Positions 8,954-16,987 of a stretch of DNA of 64,000 nucleotides are shown piece by piece. A program made the translations under genes and the position numbers. Position 1 is the stretch's first letter. Every line of letters starts with the position of its first letter. The stretch comes from Beggiatoa alba B18LD (GTDB lineage Bacteria > Pseudomonadota > Gammaproteobacteria > Beggiatoales > Beggiatoaceae): NCBI RefSeq assembly GCF_000245015.1, contig NZ_JH600070.1, forward strand, positions 1,568,437 to 1,632,436, in the 5' to 3' direction. The notes beneath the pieces are model-generated. The model saw only the letters and a program-made list of their open reading frames with translations. It searched no databases and was not told where the DNA came from.

Positions 8954-10033
8954 ATGCCCTACAAAATTTCCATTAAAGCGTTGGAGAAAAACGATAGCGT
9001 CTTCTTCAAATCCATGTTGCAACTCGTGCAAAGACAGCTCAGTGCAGAATGGGAATTTGCAGAAACTGCTAATATTACCGTGGTTGATGTGGAACAAACC
9101 GATGGCAAACTCTTCTGGGAACACGCAATCAGTGATAAACAATGTGTTATTGCCTATGCAAAATACAATATCTATGATGCTCAATGGTTTCTCCCTAAAC
9201 CCATCCGTGTACAGCCACTCATTACCCTCTTGAATGCGCTAGTTGAATACCAATCCATTGCTTGCCAAATTCCGTTAACAACATCAACGCCTGCTGTTGC
9301 TACGCCATTGGTACCAACAAGCTCTATCCCCATTCTTTTAAAAACGCCAACAATAAACCAAGCTATCACCCCCTCACAATCTGAGGCAACTAATGATAAT
9401 AATAACAATCGGTTTAACCCTGCTCAATATCTCTTAGGACTTCTTCAAACCGCGATACAAGCCAAAACAATTAAACGATTTAGCTGTGCAGGACTTCCCC
9501 CTATTTATCTCCTCCCGACAGAACGTCGTTGTTTTACAACCAAACTCGGGATGAGTCTTAATCAACTGAATTCTGCTCAAAAAATGATGTATGGCGCGTA
9601 CTCTGAACACATAGACTGCAGCGAGTTATCGCCCGAAACGGTTTTAAGCGAAGTAGAAAAAAGTGGTTTAAATGGTTATCCCATTGAAACAATCCTATGG
9701 GTAACAACATTAGCCGCGTCCCATGGACGCATCATTACCTCTTATCCCCCTAATGTTTCTATCCGTTTAAAACAATGGCCAAATTTTGCTGTTTTACCAC
9801 ACCAACCAACTTACATGAATCTCGCCGCATTTATGCTAAAACACGGTGCAGATTTATCGACGATTGCAGAAAAGACCCAAGTAGAACTTCATACTGTTAT
9901 TGACTTCTTCAATGCCTGCCAAGTTTTAGGACTGACAATTGCAGAAGAGAAACAAAATCCACTACAGGAAAAATCTGTGTCAGGGGTAAAACGTCACTTG
10001 TTTAAAGGTATCTTAAAACGCCTAATGTCATGA
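8954..10033 (+). CDS. Unknown partner protein of the GTPase/Roadblock module
   Basis: Protein of 359 residues, cytosolic, no membrane segment. Residues 1-100 form an alpha/beta domain (KISIKALEKND, AKYNIYDAQWFLPKPI). Residues 105-155 are a Pro/Thr/Asn-rich linker. Residues 155-340 form a second domain containing GLLQTAIQAKTIKRFSCAGLPPIYLLPTERR (quoted in parts: GLLQTAIQAKTIKRF then LPPIYLLPTERR) and ending in a helical, winged-helix-like segment (LSTIAEKTQVELHTVIDFFNACQVLGL). Its stop overlaps the start of the second GTPase gene (ATGA), so the two are translationally coupled. I do not recognise the family. Context suggests an effector or regulator of the GTPases. Confidence 0.8.
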   Translation: MPYKISIKALEKNDSVFFKSMLQLVQRQLSAEWEFAETANITVVDVEQTDGKLFWEHAISDKQCVIAYAKYNIYDAQWFLPKPIRVQPLITLLNALVEYQSIACQIPLTTSTPAVATPLVPTSSIPILLKTPTINQAITPSQSEATNDNNNNRFNPAQYLLGLLQTAIQAKTIKRFSCAGLPPIYLLPTERRCFTTKLGMSLNQLNSAQKMMYGAYSEHIDCSELSPETVLSEVEKSGLNGYPIETILWVTTLAASHGRIITSYPPNVSIRLKQWPNFAVLPHQPTYMNLAAFMLKHGADLSTIAEKTQVELHTVIDFFNACQVLGLTIAEEKQNPLQEKSVSGVKRHLFKGILKRLMS

Positions 10034-10560
10034 GTGAAATTAAAATTGTATTTACTGGTAGTATGGGAGCAGGTAAAAGCTCTGCAATCGCCACCATTAG
10101 CGAAATCCCTGTGATTAACACCGATGTGCGTGCCACTGATTTAGAAACGGCACAACGCAAAGAAAAAACCACAGTCGCAATGGACTATGGCGAACTTACC
10201 CTAGAAGATGGACAAAAACTCCGTTTATACGGTACACCGGGTCAACAACGCTTTGACTACATGTGGAAAATTTTAACTAAAGGCGCGCTAGGTCTCATTA
10301 TTCTTATAGATAATGCAGGTTCAGACCCTATTGGTGATTTAGCCCGCTATTTAGACAATTTCCATGAATTTATTACGGAAACAACAGCCGTTATTGGAAT
10401 TACACGCACAGATATCAGCAATGAACCGAGTATTGAGGCATACTATACATTTTTGCAAAATCGCGGGATTCAACTGCCTTTATTTCCCATTGATGCCCGC
10501 TCAAAAGAAAGTGTCGTGATGCTCATACAAGCCCTTGTCGCAATGCTCGAGTTTGGTTAA
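10030..10560 (+). CDS. Small Ras-like GTPase (SRPRB/COG2229-type), second of two
   Basis: Protein of 176 residues. G1 GSMGAGKS at 10-17, switch threonines at 47-48, G3 GTPGQ at 68-72, G4 TRTD at 125-128. It matches the GTPase at 8272 along its whole length (TVAMDYG, LYGTPGQQRFDYMW, VIGITR), so the pair is a local duplication. It overlaps the preceding gene by 4 bases and lies 59 bp before the Roadblock gene, which is the usual regulator of such GTPases (activating protein or guanine-nucleotide exchange scaffold). Confidence 0.9.
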   Translation: MSEIKIVFTGSMGAGKSSAIATISEIPVINTDVRATDLETAQRKEKTTVAMDYGELTLEDGQKLRLYGTPGQQRFDYMWKILTKGALGLIILIDNAGSDPIGDLARYLDNFHEFITETTAVIGITRTDISNEPSIEAYYTFLQNRGIQLPLFPIDARSKESVVMLIQALVAMLEFG

Positions 10561-10619
10561 ATCACCTAACCAAATTAACTGACAAACATCATGACTAATA
10601 CAGGATATGGATTTCAACT

Positions 10620-11009
10620 ATGGCACTGCTTTCAACAACACAAATCAAACAAGTAGAATTAAGACTCGGTAAATTACTCGATGACTGCAACGCAATTGAT
10701 GCAAGCGTCGTTGCAACATTAGACGGTCACCTCGTCGCCATGCGTCAAAAAGCAAACCAATACTCCTTAGAACGTTTGGCGACGATGGGTAGTACCCTCA
10801 TGTCACTTGGAGACACCATCACCGCCGAACTGCGTATGGGCAACTGCGAAAACGTCATTTCTGAAAACAAAGGCGGTATTATTGCCTTTATGCACGTCAA
10901 TAAAGACCTTGTCCTTGTCTCACTGACAACCCATAAAAATGCACTAGGTATGCTCCTAAGCTACTCACGGCGATATGCAGAAGAACTTGCACAAATTGTG
11001 ACCGCTTAA
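10620..11009 (+). CDS. Roadblock/LC7 domain protein
   Basis: Protein of 129 residues made of one Roadblock/LC7 fold: helix (QVELRLGKLLDDC), strand pair (DASVVATLDGHLVAMR), long helix (LERLATMGSTLMSLGDTITAEL), strands (ENVISENKGGIIAFMHVNKDLVLVSLTT) and a final helix (ALGMLLSYSRRYAEELAQIV). The family forms dimers that bind and regulate small GTPases; MglB is the best-known bacterial example. It closes the GTPase cluster. A role in polarity or surface motility would be plausible for a gliding filament, but that is inference. Confidence 0.88.
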   Translation: MALLSTTQIKQVELRLGKLLDDCNAIDASVVATLDGHLVAMRQKANQYSLERLATMGSTLMSLGDTITAELRMGNCENVISENKGGIIAFMHVNKDLVLVSLTTHKNALGMLLSYSRRYAEELAQIVTA

Positions 11010-11075
11010 ATACCAACCCCCTATTTGTTATAGCAGGTGGACGACCATCCACCTCACCACCTAATCCCACACCAT

Positions 11076-12200
11076 ATGCACCGTCTCAGCTTACTCATTG
11101 GCCTAATCCTCCTGCCAATACTGGGATTTAGCGAATCTACAGCCGACCAACTCCAACAACTCACTGCCCGTATTCAAGCACTGCAAGACAAAATGCAAGA
11201 CACCCGCACCGAATACGGACGCTTACAACGTCAACTTCAACAACGCGAAGAAGACATTGGTGAAACCGCTGAACGCCTAGACGGACTTAGCGAAGAACTA
11301 ACCGATAAACGCAACACCCTCATTGACTTAGAACAACAAAAACAACAACAGACCCAAAAACTCACAGAACAGCGTCAAGCCCTCGCCAAACAAATCCGCG
11401 CTGCTTACATCACAGGACGACAAGACTATCTAAAACTGTGGCTCAACCAACAAGACCCCTTTGCAATTGGTCGCGTACTCACCTATTACGACTACATCAA
11501 CCGCGCCCGTATTCAAGAAATTGATGCCATACAAACAACCCTTAAACACATCCAAACCCTAAGCCAACAAATTGTCCAAGAAACTAGCACTGTTAATACA
11601 CTTATTGGCGAACAAAGCACCAAAAAGAACCAACTAGAAACCAGCTACCAAGACCGCCAAGGCATTCTTGAAGAACTCGCCCGCACCATAGAAAGCACCG
11701 ATAAAGAAATCAAACGCCTACAAGACGACAAAAAACAACTAGAACAACTCCTAGGCATTGTCGACAAAACCTTTGAAACCCTCCCCCCGCCTGTAGAGTC
11801 CAACACCATTTTTGCTACACTCAAAGGCAACTTACCTCGCCCTGTTGCAGGTGACATTACAAAAAAATTTGGAGACGAACTCATCGGCTCACTAAAATAC
11901 CAAGGGTTACTGATTAATGCCCCACTTGGCGACAAAATCACCAGCATTGCCTCAGGACGCATTGCTTTTGCTGACTGGTTTCGTAATATGGGACAACTCA
12001 TTATCATCGACCACGGTAAAGGCTACATGAGCCTATACGGACACAACCAAAGCCTATACGTCAAAACAGGTGACTGGGTTGAAGCAGGTACTCCAATTGC
12101 CAGCGTTGGCAACAGCGGCGGGCGCAATATCACAGGTTTATACTTTGAACTCCGCTACCAAGGCGTTCCTGTTGACCCTTTGACGTGGATACATAATTAA
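11076..12200 (+). CDS. envC: EnvC-like murein hydrolase activator (degenerate LytM)
   Basis: The ATG at 11076 (374 residues) is preferred because the signal peptide (MHRLSLLIGLILLPILGFSES) starts there; an in-frame GTG lies 39 bases upstream. Residues 25-235 are two long coiled coils rich in Gln/Glu/Leu. Residues 260-374 form a LytM/M23 domain (DHGKGYMSLYGHNQSL, VGNSGGRNITGLYFELR) in which the zinc ligands are missing: no HxxxD and GLYFEL instead of HxH. This is the signature of EnvC, which does not cut peptidoglycan but activates amidases AmiA/AmiB at the septum. It stands 5' of ctpA, a common gene pair in proteobacteria. Confidence 0.88.
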   Translation: MHRLSLLIGLILLPILGFSESTADQLQQLTARIQALQDKMQDTRTEYGRLQRQLQQREEDIGETAERLDGLSEELTDKRNTLIDLEQQKQQQTQKLTEQRQALAKQIRAAYITGRQDYLKLWLNQQDPFAIGRVLTYYDYINRARIQEIDAIQTTLKHIQTLSQQIVQETSTVNTLIGEQSTKKNQLETSYQDRQGILEELARTIESTDKEIKRLQDDKKQLEQLLGIVDKTFETLPPPVESNTIFATLKGNLPRPVAGDITKKFGDELIGSLKYQGLLINAPLGDKITSIASGRIAFADWFRNMGQLIIIDHGKGYMSLYGHNQSLYVKTGDWVEAGTPIASVGNSGGRNITGLYFELRYQGVPVDPLTWIHN

Positions 12201-12287
12201 ATATACTTGTAACAAACGGGTAGCATACCCACATACGCTTTTACAGTTTCAGCTAAGTGCCATAACAACATATGGTCGGAGAATTTC

Positions 12288-13697
12288 ATGGATATCTTTT
12301 CCCGTCAACTACCTACACTCGTTGCAGGTACGGTGCTAGGTTCTTTCGTTGCCTTTACCATCCTAGGAACTAACGTTTTTGCCGAACGCGACACCAGTAC
12401 AAAAACCATTCCCTTTGAAGACCTACGTGCATTTACGGAAGTTTTCCACCGCATTAAAAGCAGCTATGTAGAACCCGTTGACGACAAAACACTTCTACAA
12501 AATGCCATTCAAGGAATGTTATCAGGGCTAGACCCCCATTCTAACTACCTTACAGAAGAAGCCTATCAAGAACTGCAAGTTGGCACGACAGGTGAATTCG
12601 GCGGTTTAGGCATTGAAGTAGGCATGGAAGATGGCTTTGTTAAAGTCATTTCCCCCATTGACGACACCCCCGCTCAAAAAGCAGGCATACAAGCGGGAGA
12701 CATGATTATCCGTTTAGACGATACCCCCGTAAAAGGCTTAAGTCTGACAGAAGCAGTTAAACTCATGCGCGGTAAACCAGGAAGCAGTATCAAACTGACC
12801 ATTGTCCGCGAAAACGAAGAAAAACCACTTACCATTGATATTGTCCGCGATATCATCCAAGTAAAAAGCGTGCGTAGCGATACCCTAGAACAAGGCTACG
12901 CCTATGTTCGTATCAGCCACTTCCAAGCCCATACTGGTGAAGACCTAAGCAAAGCTTTAGAAACCCTGAGAAAAGACAATAAAGATGGAATAAAAGGACT
13001 CGTCCTAGACCTACGCAATAACCCAGGGGGCGTACTCAACGCAGCTGTCGCCATCTCTGACGCATTCATTACAGACGGACTCATTGTGTACACCGAAGGA
13101 CGTACCAACGATGCCCATCTAAAATTTGAAGCCCGTCCCGATGACGTACTTAACGGTGCACCAATTGTTGTTCTCGTTAACGGTGGTTCAGCCTCAGCCT
13201 CCGAAATTGTTGCAGGCGCACTACAAGACCACAAACGCGCCATCATCATGGGTGAAAAAACCTTCGGAAAAGGCTCTGTACAGACCATTCTGCCGATGGG
13301 AAACAATGCAGCATTAAAACTCACCACAGCCCGTTACTACACCCCGTCAGGTCGCTCTATACAAGCAGAAGGGATTGTTCCTGATATCCCACTGAAACGC
13401 TTAGAACTTGCCGAAGCAAAAAATGAAGATTTAGGCTTAAGAGAAGCAGACCTTGCTCGTCATTTAGACAAAAAATCTAAAGCAGACGAAGTGAACAAAG
13501 CCCTAGAAGAGGAAGACCTGAAAAACGGCAAACAACCACAAGCCACAGATACTTCTAAAGATGCTAAAGACAGCAAAGACACAACCGCGAAAAAGGATGC
13601 AGAAAAACCGCTCGCCCAACGCGATTATGCTGTTCATGAAGCCCTTAACTTACTGAAAGGAATTATTATTTTAGAAACTCGTAAATCTGCTTCTTAA
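12288..13697 (+). CDS. ctpA: Carboxyl-terminal processing protease (S41 family)
   Basis: Protein of 469 residues with an N-terminal signal or anchor (about 9-31), a helical lead (FTEVFHRIKSSYVEPVDD), a PDZ domain at about 95-185 (GLGIEVGMEDG, AGIQAGDMIIRLDD) and the S41 protease core. The Ser-Lys dyad lies in NGGSASASE and GEKTFGKGSVQT. Residues 375-450 are a Lys/Asp/Glu-rich low-complexity tail not present in all homologues. It cleaves periplasmic substrates from the C terminus and in other bacteria limits peptidoglycan endopeptidases, which fits its place next to EnvC. GGAGAA sits before the ATG. Confidence 0.92.
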   Translation: MDIFSRQLPTLVAGTVLGSFVAFTILGTNVFAERDTSTKTIPFEDLRAFTEVFHRIKSSYVEPVDDKTLLQNAIQGMLSGLDPHSNYLTEEAYQELQVGTTGEFGGLGIEVGMEDGFVKVISPIDDTPAQKAGIQAGDMIIRLDDTPVKGLSLTEAVKLMRGKPGSSIKLTIVRENEEKPLTIDIVRDIIQVKSVRSDTLEQGYAYVRISHFQAHTGEDLSKALETLRKDNKDGIKGLVLDLRNNPGGVLNAAVAISDAFITDGLIVYTEGRTNDAHLKFEARPDDVLNGAPIVVLVNGGSASASEIVAGALQDHKRAIIMGEKTFGKGSVQTILPMGNNAALKLTTARYYTPSGRSIQAEGIVPDIPLKRLELAEAKNEDLGLREADLARHLDKKSKADEVNKALEEEDLKNGKQPQATDTSKDAKDSKDTTAKKDAEKPLAQRDYAVHEALNLLKGIIILETRKSAS

Positions 13698-13720
13698 TTG
13701 ACATCATTACGTCTAATAAA

Positions 13721-13763
13721 AAACGCCCCTTCATGGAACAAAAATGAAGGGGCGTTTTAATTT
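13721..13763 (+). terminator. Terminator of the envC-ctpA unit
   Basis: Stem AAACGCCCCTTCAT (13721-13734) with ATGAAGGGGCGTTT (13744-13757), a 9-nt loop, then TTAATTTG. It begins 24 bp after the ctpA stop. Confidence 0.85.
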
Positions 13764-13784
13764 GTTCAAATCGATATTAGGATT

Positions 13785-14104
13785 AACCTGAGTTCGGCGA
13801 GTTTTATAAAATAAAACAGAGACCTGCTAGGTTTTCAAAACCTAGCAGGTCTGTTGGAACACGCGAAAAGGGTTGAAGGACTGGCAGAGATTATTCTCTT
13901 GTTTTTCATTAAGATTCACCAGACAAGATTACAACATTGTCTGAATCAGGATTTTCAGAATTAACAGAATTAGCGGAATTTAAAACCCTTAAACCAAAAA
14001 GTAAGATGAATCATGCTTTTTAATTCTGCTAATTCTGAAAATTTTGTGAATTCTGATTCAGACAAGCTGTTGTTTCTTTAACAGAAACTCGCCGAACTCA
14101 GGTT
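13785..14104. mobile_element. Mosaic MITE-like element, copy 1 (complete, with direct repeats)
   Basis: 320-bp non-coding element bounded by perfect 17-bp terminal inverted repeats, AACCTGAGTTCGGCGAG at 13785-13801 and its complement at 14088-14104. Inside are, in order, palindrome B (13820-13852), about 85 bp of unique sequence and the long inverted-repeat module A (13939-14063, ends GTCTGAATCAG/CTGATTCAGAC). The 6-bp sequence AGGATT lies directly outside each end (13779-13784 and 14105-14110), as expected of a target-site duplication. No ORF of substance is present. Confidence 0.65.
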
Positions 14105-14125
14105 AGGATTAAAATGCGAAATTAT

Positions 14126-14146
14126 AAAAATTCTGATTCAGACAGA
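14126..14146. repeat. Solo half of repeat module A
   Basis: AAATTCTGATTCAGACAG matches the right-hand end of module A, 22 bp beyond copy 1 of the mosaic element. It may be a remnant of a second insertion. Confidence 0.4.
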
Positions 14147-14316
14147 TGATTATTTTTGAATGAATAAATGGCGTGCAGGAAATTGAGACAAACTAAACAT
14201 ATTGCCTATAAAGTTAAAGTATAGGAAAAATGAGAAAGTGACTTGCTTAATGTTAGGGGATTTTACGATGAGAAAAACACTTAGATAAAGTGTTAAAACA
14301 AGACTTAATCAAAGAA

Positions 14317-14392
14317 TGGTGGCCAGAGTCGGAATCGAACCAACGACACGGGGATTTTCAGTCCCCTGCTCTACCGACTGAGCTATCTGGCC
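14317..14392 (-). tRNA. tRNA-Phe (anticodon GAA)
   Basis: 76 nt including an encoded CCA. Acceptor stem GGCCAGA/TCTGGCC, D arm GCTC-AGTCGGTA-GAGC, anticodon stem GGGGA/TCCCC around loop CTGAAAA with anticodon GAA, 5-nt variable loop, T arm GTTGG-TTCGATT-CCGAC, then A and CCA. All stems pair fully. Confidence 0.97.
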
Positions 14393-14410
14393 ACGCGGCG
14401 TGTAAAGCAC

Positions 14411-14441
14411 ATATTAAACACCTAAATCTAATTTTTGTCAA
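14411..14441 (-). promoter_or_regulatory. Candidate promoter of tRNA-Phe
   Basis: On the minus strand TTGACA (14441-14436) is followed after 19 nt by TAATAT (14416-14411), and then by a GC-rich stretch CGCCGCG just before the tRNA 5' end, like the discriminator of growth-rate-controlled stable-RNA promoters. The spacer is long, so the -10 assignment is tentative. Confidence 0.5.
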
Positions 14442-14594
14442 GCAATCGTTCTTAAAAAAGCGTAAAAAATTTGACCTGTTTTATAACGACTCATTTATTA
14501 GGCTGTTAAAATAGTCTGTATTTCTTTGTAATCCATTTTAGGGGATGCGTTAAACATAAACCCCCTTGTTTTAAGTCATGATTGAGAAACGATA

Positions 14595-14786
14595 ATGTCC
14601 CAACCTTATACTTATTTACGTTGGTTTAATGAAATTTGTACCTATTTAGAACAAGAAAATGTGTCCATGACCGCGCAACAGATTGAAACTTTATTTCGTC
14701 CGCAATTTGAAAAGCAGTTAACGCCTAAACAAGCCATTGCGATGTGTTGGCAAGCGATTAATCAACGACGACCAACAAAGTATTAA
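14595..14786 (+). CDS. Small hypothetical protein
   Basis: 63 residues, helical and amphipathic (YLRWFNEICTYLEQENVSMTAQQIETLFR then LTPKQAIAMCWQAI, given in parts of the chain), no signal peptide. GAGAAACGATA before the ATG is an acceptable ribosome binding site. Regular codon use and an ordinary amino-acid mix support a real gene, but I do not recognise it. It may be co-transcribed with the next small ORF 78 bp downstream. Confidence 0.55.
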   Translation: MSQPYTYLRWFNEICTYLEQENVSMTAQQIETLFRPQFEKQLTPKQAIAMCWQAINQRRPTKY

Positions 14787-14863
14787 CCCTATTTTTAACA
14801 AAATTGATGCCCATTATCTCAATAAGTGGGAGTTATCTTCATACAACTAGAGGATATTTTCAT

Positions 14864-15088
14864 ATGGCACTGTATTCAGACGGACAAGTCATTTTAAAGT
14901 CAGGAAACCCAGAAGAAGATGTGAAAAGATTACAGACAGAGATAAGCCACTGGAAGCGTATGCAAGCAGAGGGTGATGAATACTTTTGTACGCTTGATAT
15001 TAAAGAATTCACGGACATGTACGTTATTATTTCTAACGTTATCGGGTATCGAGAACAATATTGTTGTGAAGAACATCCTGATGAATAA
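14864..15088 (+). CDS. Small hypothetical protein
   Basis: 74 residues from the ATG at 14864, chosen because AGAGGA lies 8 nt upstream; a longer reading frame opens 60 bases earlier without such a site. The chain is acidic with a helical middle (EEDVKRLQTEISHWKRMQAEG) and a cysteine pair near the end (YCCEEHPDE). I do not recognise the family. It is 38 bp upstream of the hydrolase gene in the same direction. Confidence 0.6.
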   Translation: MALYSDGQVILKSGNPEEDVKRLQTEISHWKRMQAEGDEYFCTLDIKEFTDMYVIISNVIGYREQYCCEEHPDE

Positions 15089-15126
15089 GGTATAAGACTA
15101 AAACATGAATGTAATTGTTTTTTAAA

Positions 15127-15948
15127 ATGACAATTCACACTGAAATCATCCCCATTACCTTAGATGGGCGTTATATTCACGCAGAATATTTAAAGCCTAA
15201 CAATGATGATTCTTCTCGCCCTACCTTAGTCTTTTTACATGAGGCACTGGGCAGTATTCAGCAGTGGCGCGATTTTCCGCAAGCCGTTTGTGAAGCAACA
15301 GGCTGTCCTGCCCTGATTTATGACCGTTTTGGCTTTGGTCAATCCGACCCCATCCCCAAAGCGCGACATATTGGCTATTTACATGATGAAGCTGAAATTT
15401 ATTTACCTGAAATTTTGAGCGCGTGTGGCATTCATCAGGCTATTTTGATAGGGCACAGCGATGGCGGTTCGATTGCGTTACTGTTTGCCGCACGTTTTCC
15501 TCATATAACTGTTGGTATTATTACCGAAGCAGCACATATTTTTGCGGAAACAGTAACGATTGCAGGCGTGCGACAAGCAAAAAAGTTATATACGATTAGC
15601 GGTCTTTCCCAGAAGCTCGCCCGTTATCATGGGGATAAAACCGAAAGTATGTTTAAAAATTGGGCAGATACATGGTTATCACCTGCATTTGTGCATTGGA
15701 ATATTGAAGACTGTTTACCCCATATCACTGCCCCAGCCCTGATTATTCAGGGCGAAAATGATGAATATGGTACACACTTACAAGTAGAAGGCATTGCAAA
15801 ACAAGTGCGGGGAGCTGTACGGGCGGAAATCATTCCCGCTTGTGGGCATGTTCCACATCAACAAGCACGAGAAATAACGCTCGTTCTAATGATTGAGTTT
15901 ATTAATAGCTTGCTTGAAAAACCTAAATTGACGACAATGAGTCGTTAG
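15127..15948 (+). CDS. Alpha/beta-fold hydrolase
   Basis: 273 residues from the ATG at 15127 (a TTG lies four codons upstream). It has the standard alpha/beta hydrolase order: oxyanion strand FLHEALGS, nucleophile elbow GHSDGGS, acid in the strand PALIIQGENDEYG, and catalytic His in CGHVPHQQ. There is no signal peptide, so it is cytosolic. The closest general type is the esterase/haloperoxidase-like group; the substrate cannot be told from sequence. The ribosome binding site is weak. Confidence 0.85.
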   Translation: MTIHTEIIPITLDGRYIHAEYLKPNNDDSSRPTLVFLHEALGSIQQWRDFPQAVCEATGCPALIYDRFGFGQSDPIPKARHIGYLHDEAEIYLPEILSACGIHQAILIGHSDGGSIALLFAARFPHITVGIITEAAHIFAETVTIAGVRQAKKLYTISGLSQKLARYHGDKTESMFKNWADTWLSPAFVHWNIEDCLPHITAPALIIQGENDEYGTHLQVEGIAKQVRGAVRAEIIPACGHVPHQQAREITLVLMIEFINSLLEKPKLTTMSR

Positions 15949-16039
15949 TTAATATCACTGTATAAGTAGAATAAAACGCACAAATTACGCTCATCTCATG
16001 ATTAAGAGATGATTTTGTCATCCATACAGGAGCAAAATA

Positions 16040-16474
16040 ATGACACTAAAACGAATTTTGGACCAAAAAGGTATGTGTGAAGTCGTTTCTATTGTAGAAA
16101 CGGCAACGATGTTAGCTGCCACAAAAAAAATGTGTGAGCACTATGTCGGGGCTGTGTTGATTGTGTCTAATGCGGGTTTGCCCATTGGCATTGTTACAGA
16201 ACGTGATGTGCTTCGATTTTGCGCAACCCGCTCTACAGAATTGGATACTGTATTAGTGACTGATGTCATGACAAAGGACTTAATTATCGGCACATTTGAC
16301 ACGCCAATTGATGAGGCATTGACCATTATGACGGAGAAAAAATTCCGACACATTCCAATTGTGGATAGTGGCAAAATCGTGGGCATGGTGTCATTAGGCG
16401 ATTTAGTGAAAATTAAGTTAAAAGAAACCTCTGTCGAAGCGAAGCATTTACGCGATTATATTGCGATGGCATAA
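16040..16474 (+). CDS. CBS-domain pair protein
   Basis: 144 residues that consist of two CBS motifs (about 8-65 and 75-135) with typical ends: GIVTERDVLRFC and HIPIVDSGKIVGMVSLGDLVK, and DVMTK between them. Such stand-alone Bateman modules bind adenosine nucleotides and regulate partner proteins. AGGAGC lies 6-8 nt before the ATG. A strong terminator follows at once, so this is a single-gene unit or the end of one. Confidence 0.88.
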   Translation: MTLKRILDQKGMCEVVSIVETATMLAATKKMCEHYVGAVLIVSNAGLPIGIVTERDVLRFCATRSTELDTVLVTDVMTKDLIIGTFDTPIDEALTIMTEKKFRHIPIVDSGKIVGMVSLGDLVKIKLKETSVEAKHLRDYIAMA

Positions 16475-16477
16475 GTA

Positions 16478-16518
16478 TAAAAACCCCCGTTGTATGCTAA
16501 AAACAACGGGGTTTTTTA
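16478..16518 (+). terminator. Rho-independent terminator after the CBS gene
   Basis: Stem AAAACCCCCGTTGT with AACAACGGGGTTTT around an 8-nt loop and a T run (TTTTTT) at 16511-16517, 4 bp after the stop. Confidence 0.85.
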
Positions 16519-16549
16519 TAGAAAATATCCCTAAATAGAGGAAATCGAC

Positions 16550-16987
16550 ATGCAGCGAGAATTTAGCTTTGGACGTTTCTTTATTGGGCTGATTATGCTC
16601 ATCATGGGTGGATATTTATTTTTAAAAAATATTCATGTCGGTTTCAGCTTTGTTTATAGCTATTACGTCGGCGGTATGCGTCTCAACACAGGATTAGTAT
16701 TGATTCCCTTTATTTTTGGAATTGGGATGATTTTTTATAATCCTGATAATGATATTGGTTGGTGGTTAGTGATTATTAGCATCATCTTAATTATTGCAGG
16801 GGTTATCAATAGCATTAATATGGTTTTAGTACCGATGTCAGCCTTTGATTTAATGATGATTTTAGGCTTAATGATAGGTGGATTAGGCTTGTTTTTAAGT
16901 AGCTTTTTTGGGCGACGAAAGCCGATTGAAGAATCGCCAGCTCCCACTAATCCGCGATTGCCACCACGTCAGAACCTGAAAAAATAA
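16550..16987 (+). CDS. Small polytopic membrane protein
   Basis: 145 residues with four hydrophobic segments (about 8-27, 45-62, 70-92, 100-120) and a hydrophilic Pro/Arg-rich tail (GRRKPIEESPAPTNPRLPPR). The layout resembles the small LiaI/LiaF-like or DUF-type four-helix membrane proteins, but I cannot name a family. AGAGGA is about 8 nt before the ATG. Its last 41 bp overlap, tail to tail, the end of the HAD phosphatase gene on the other strand. Confidence 0.7.
   Translation: MQREFSFGRFFIGLIMLIMGGYLFLKNIHVGFSFVYSYYVGGMRLNTGLVLIPFIFGIGMIFYNPDNDIGWWLVIISIILIIAGVINSINMVLVPMSAFDLMMILGLMIGGLGLFLSSFFGRRKPIEESPAPTNPRLPPRQNLKK

Noticed and set aside
8272-10560. Calling the GTPases MglA
   Set aside because: The GTPGQ and TRxD motifs and the paralogue pair fit the SRPRB-like branch; naming them mglA would overstate the evidence.
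12902-13327. Minus-strand ORF of 141 codons
   Set aside because: Lies entirely within ctpA, which has clear catalytic motifs on the other strand.
14290-14514. Plus-strand ORF of 74 codons
   Set aside because: It runs antisense through the tRNA-Phe gene; its sequence is explained by the tRNA.
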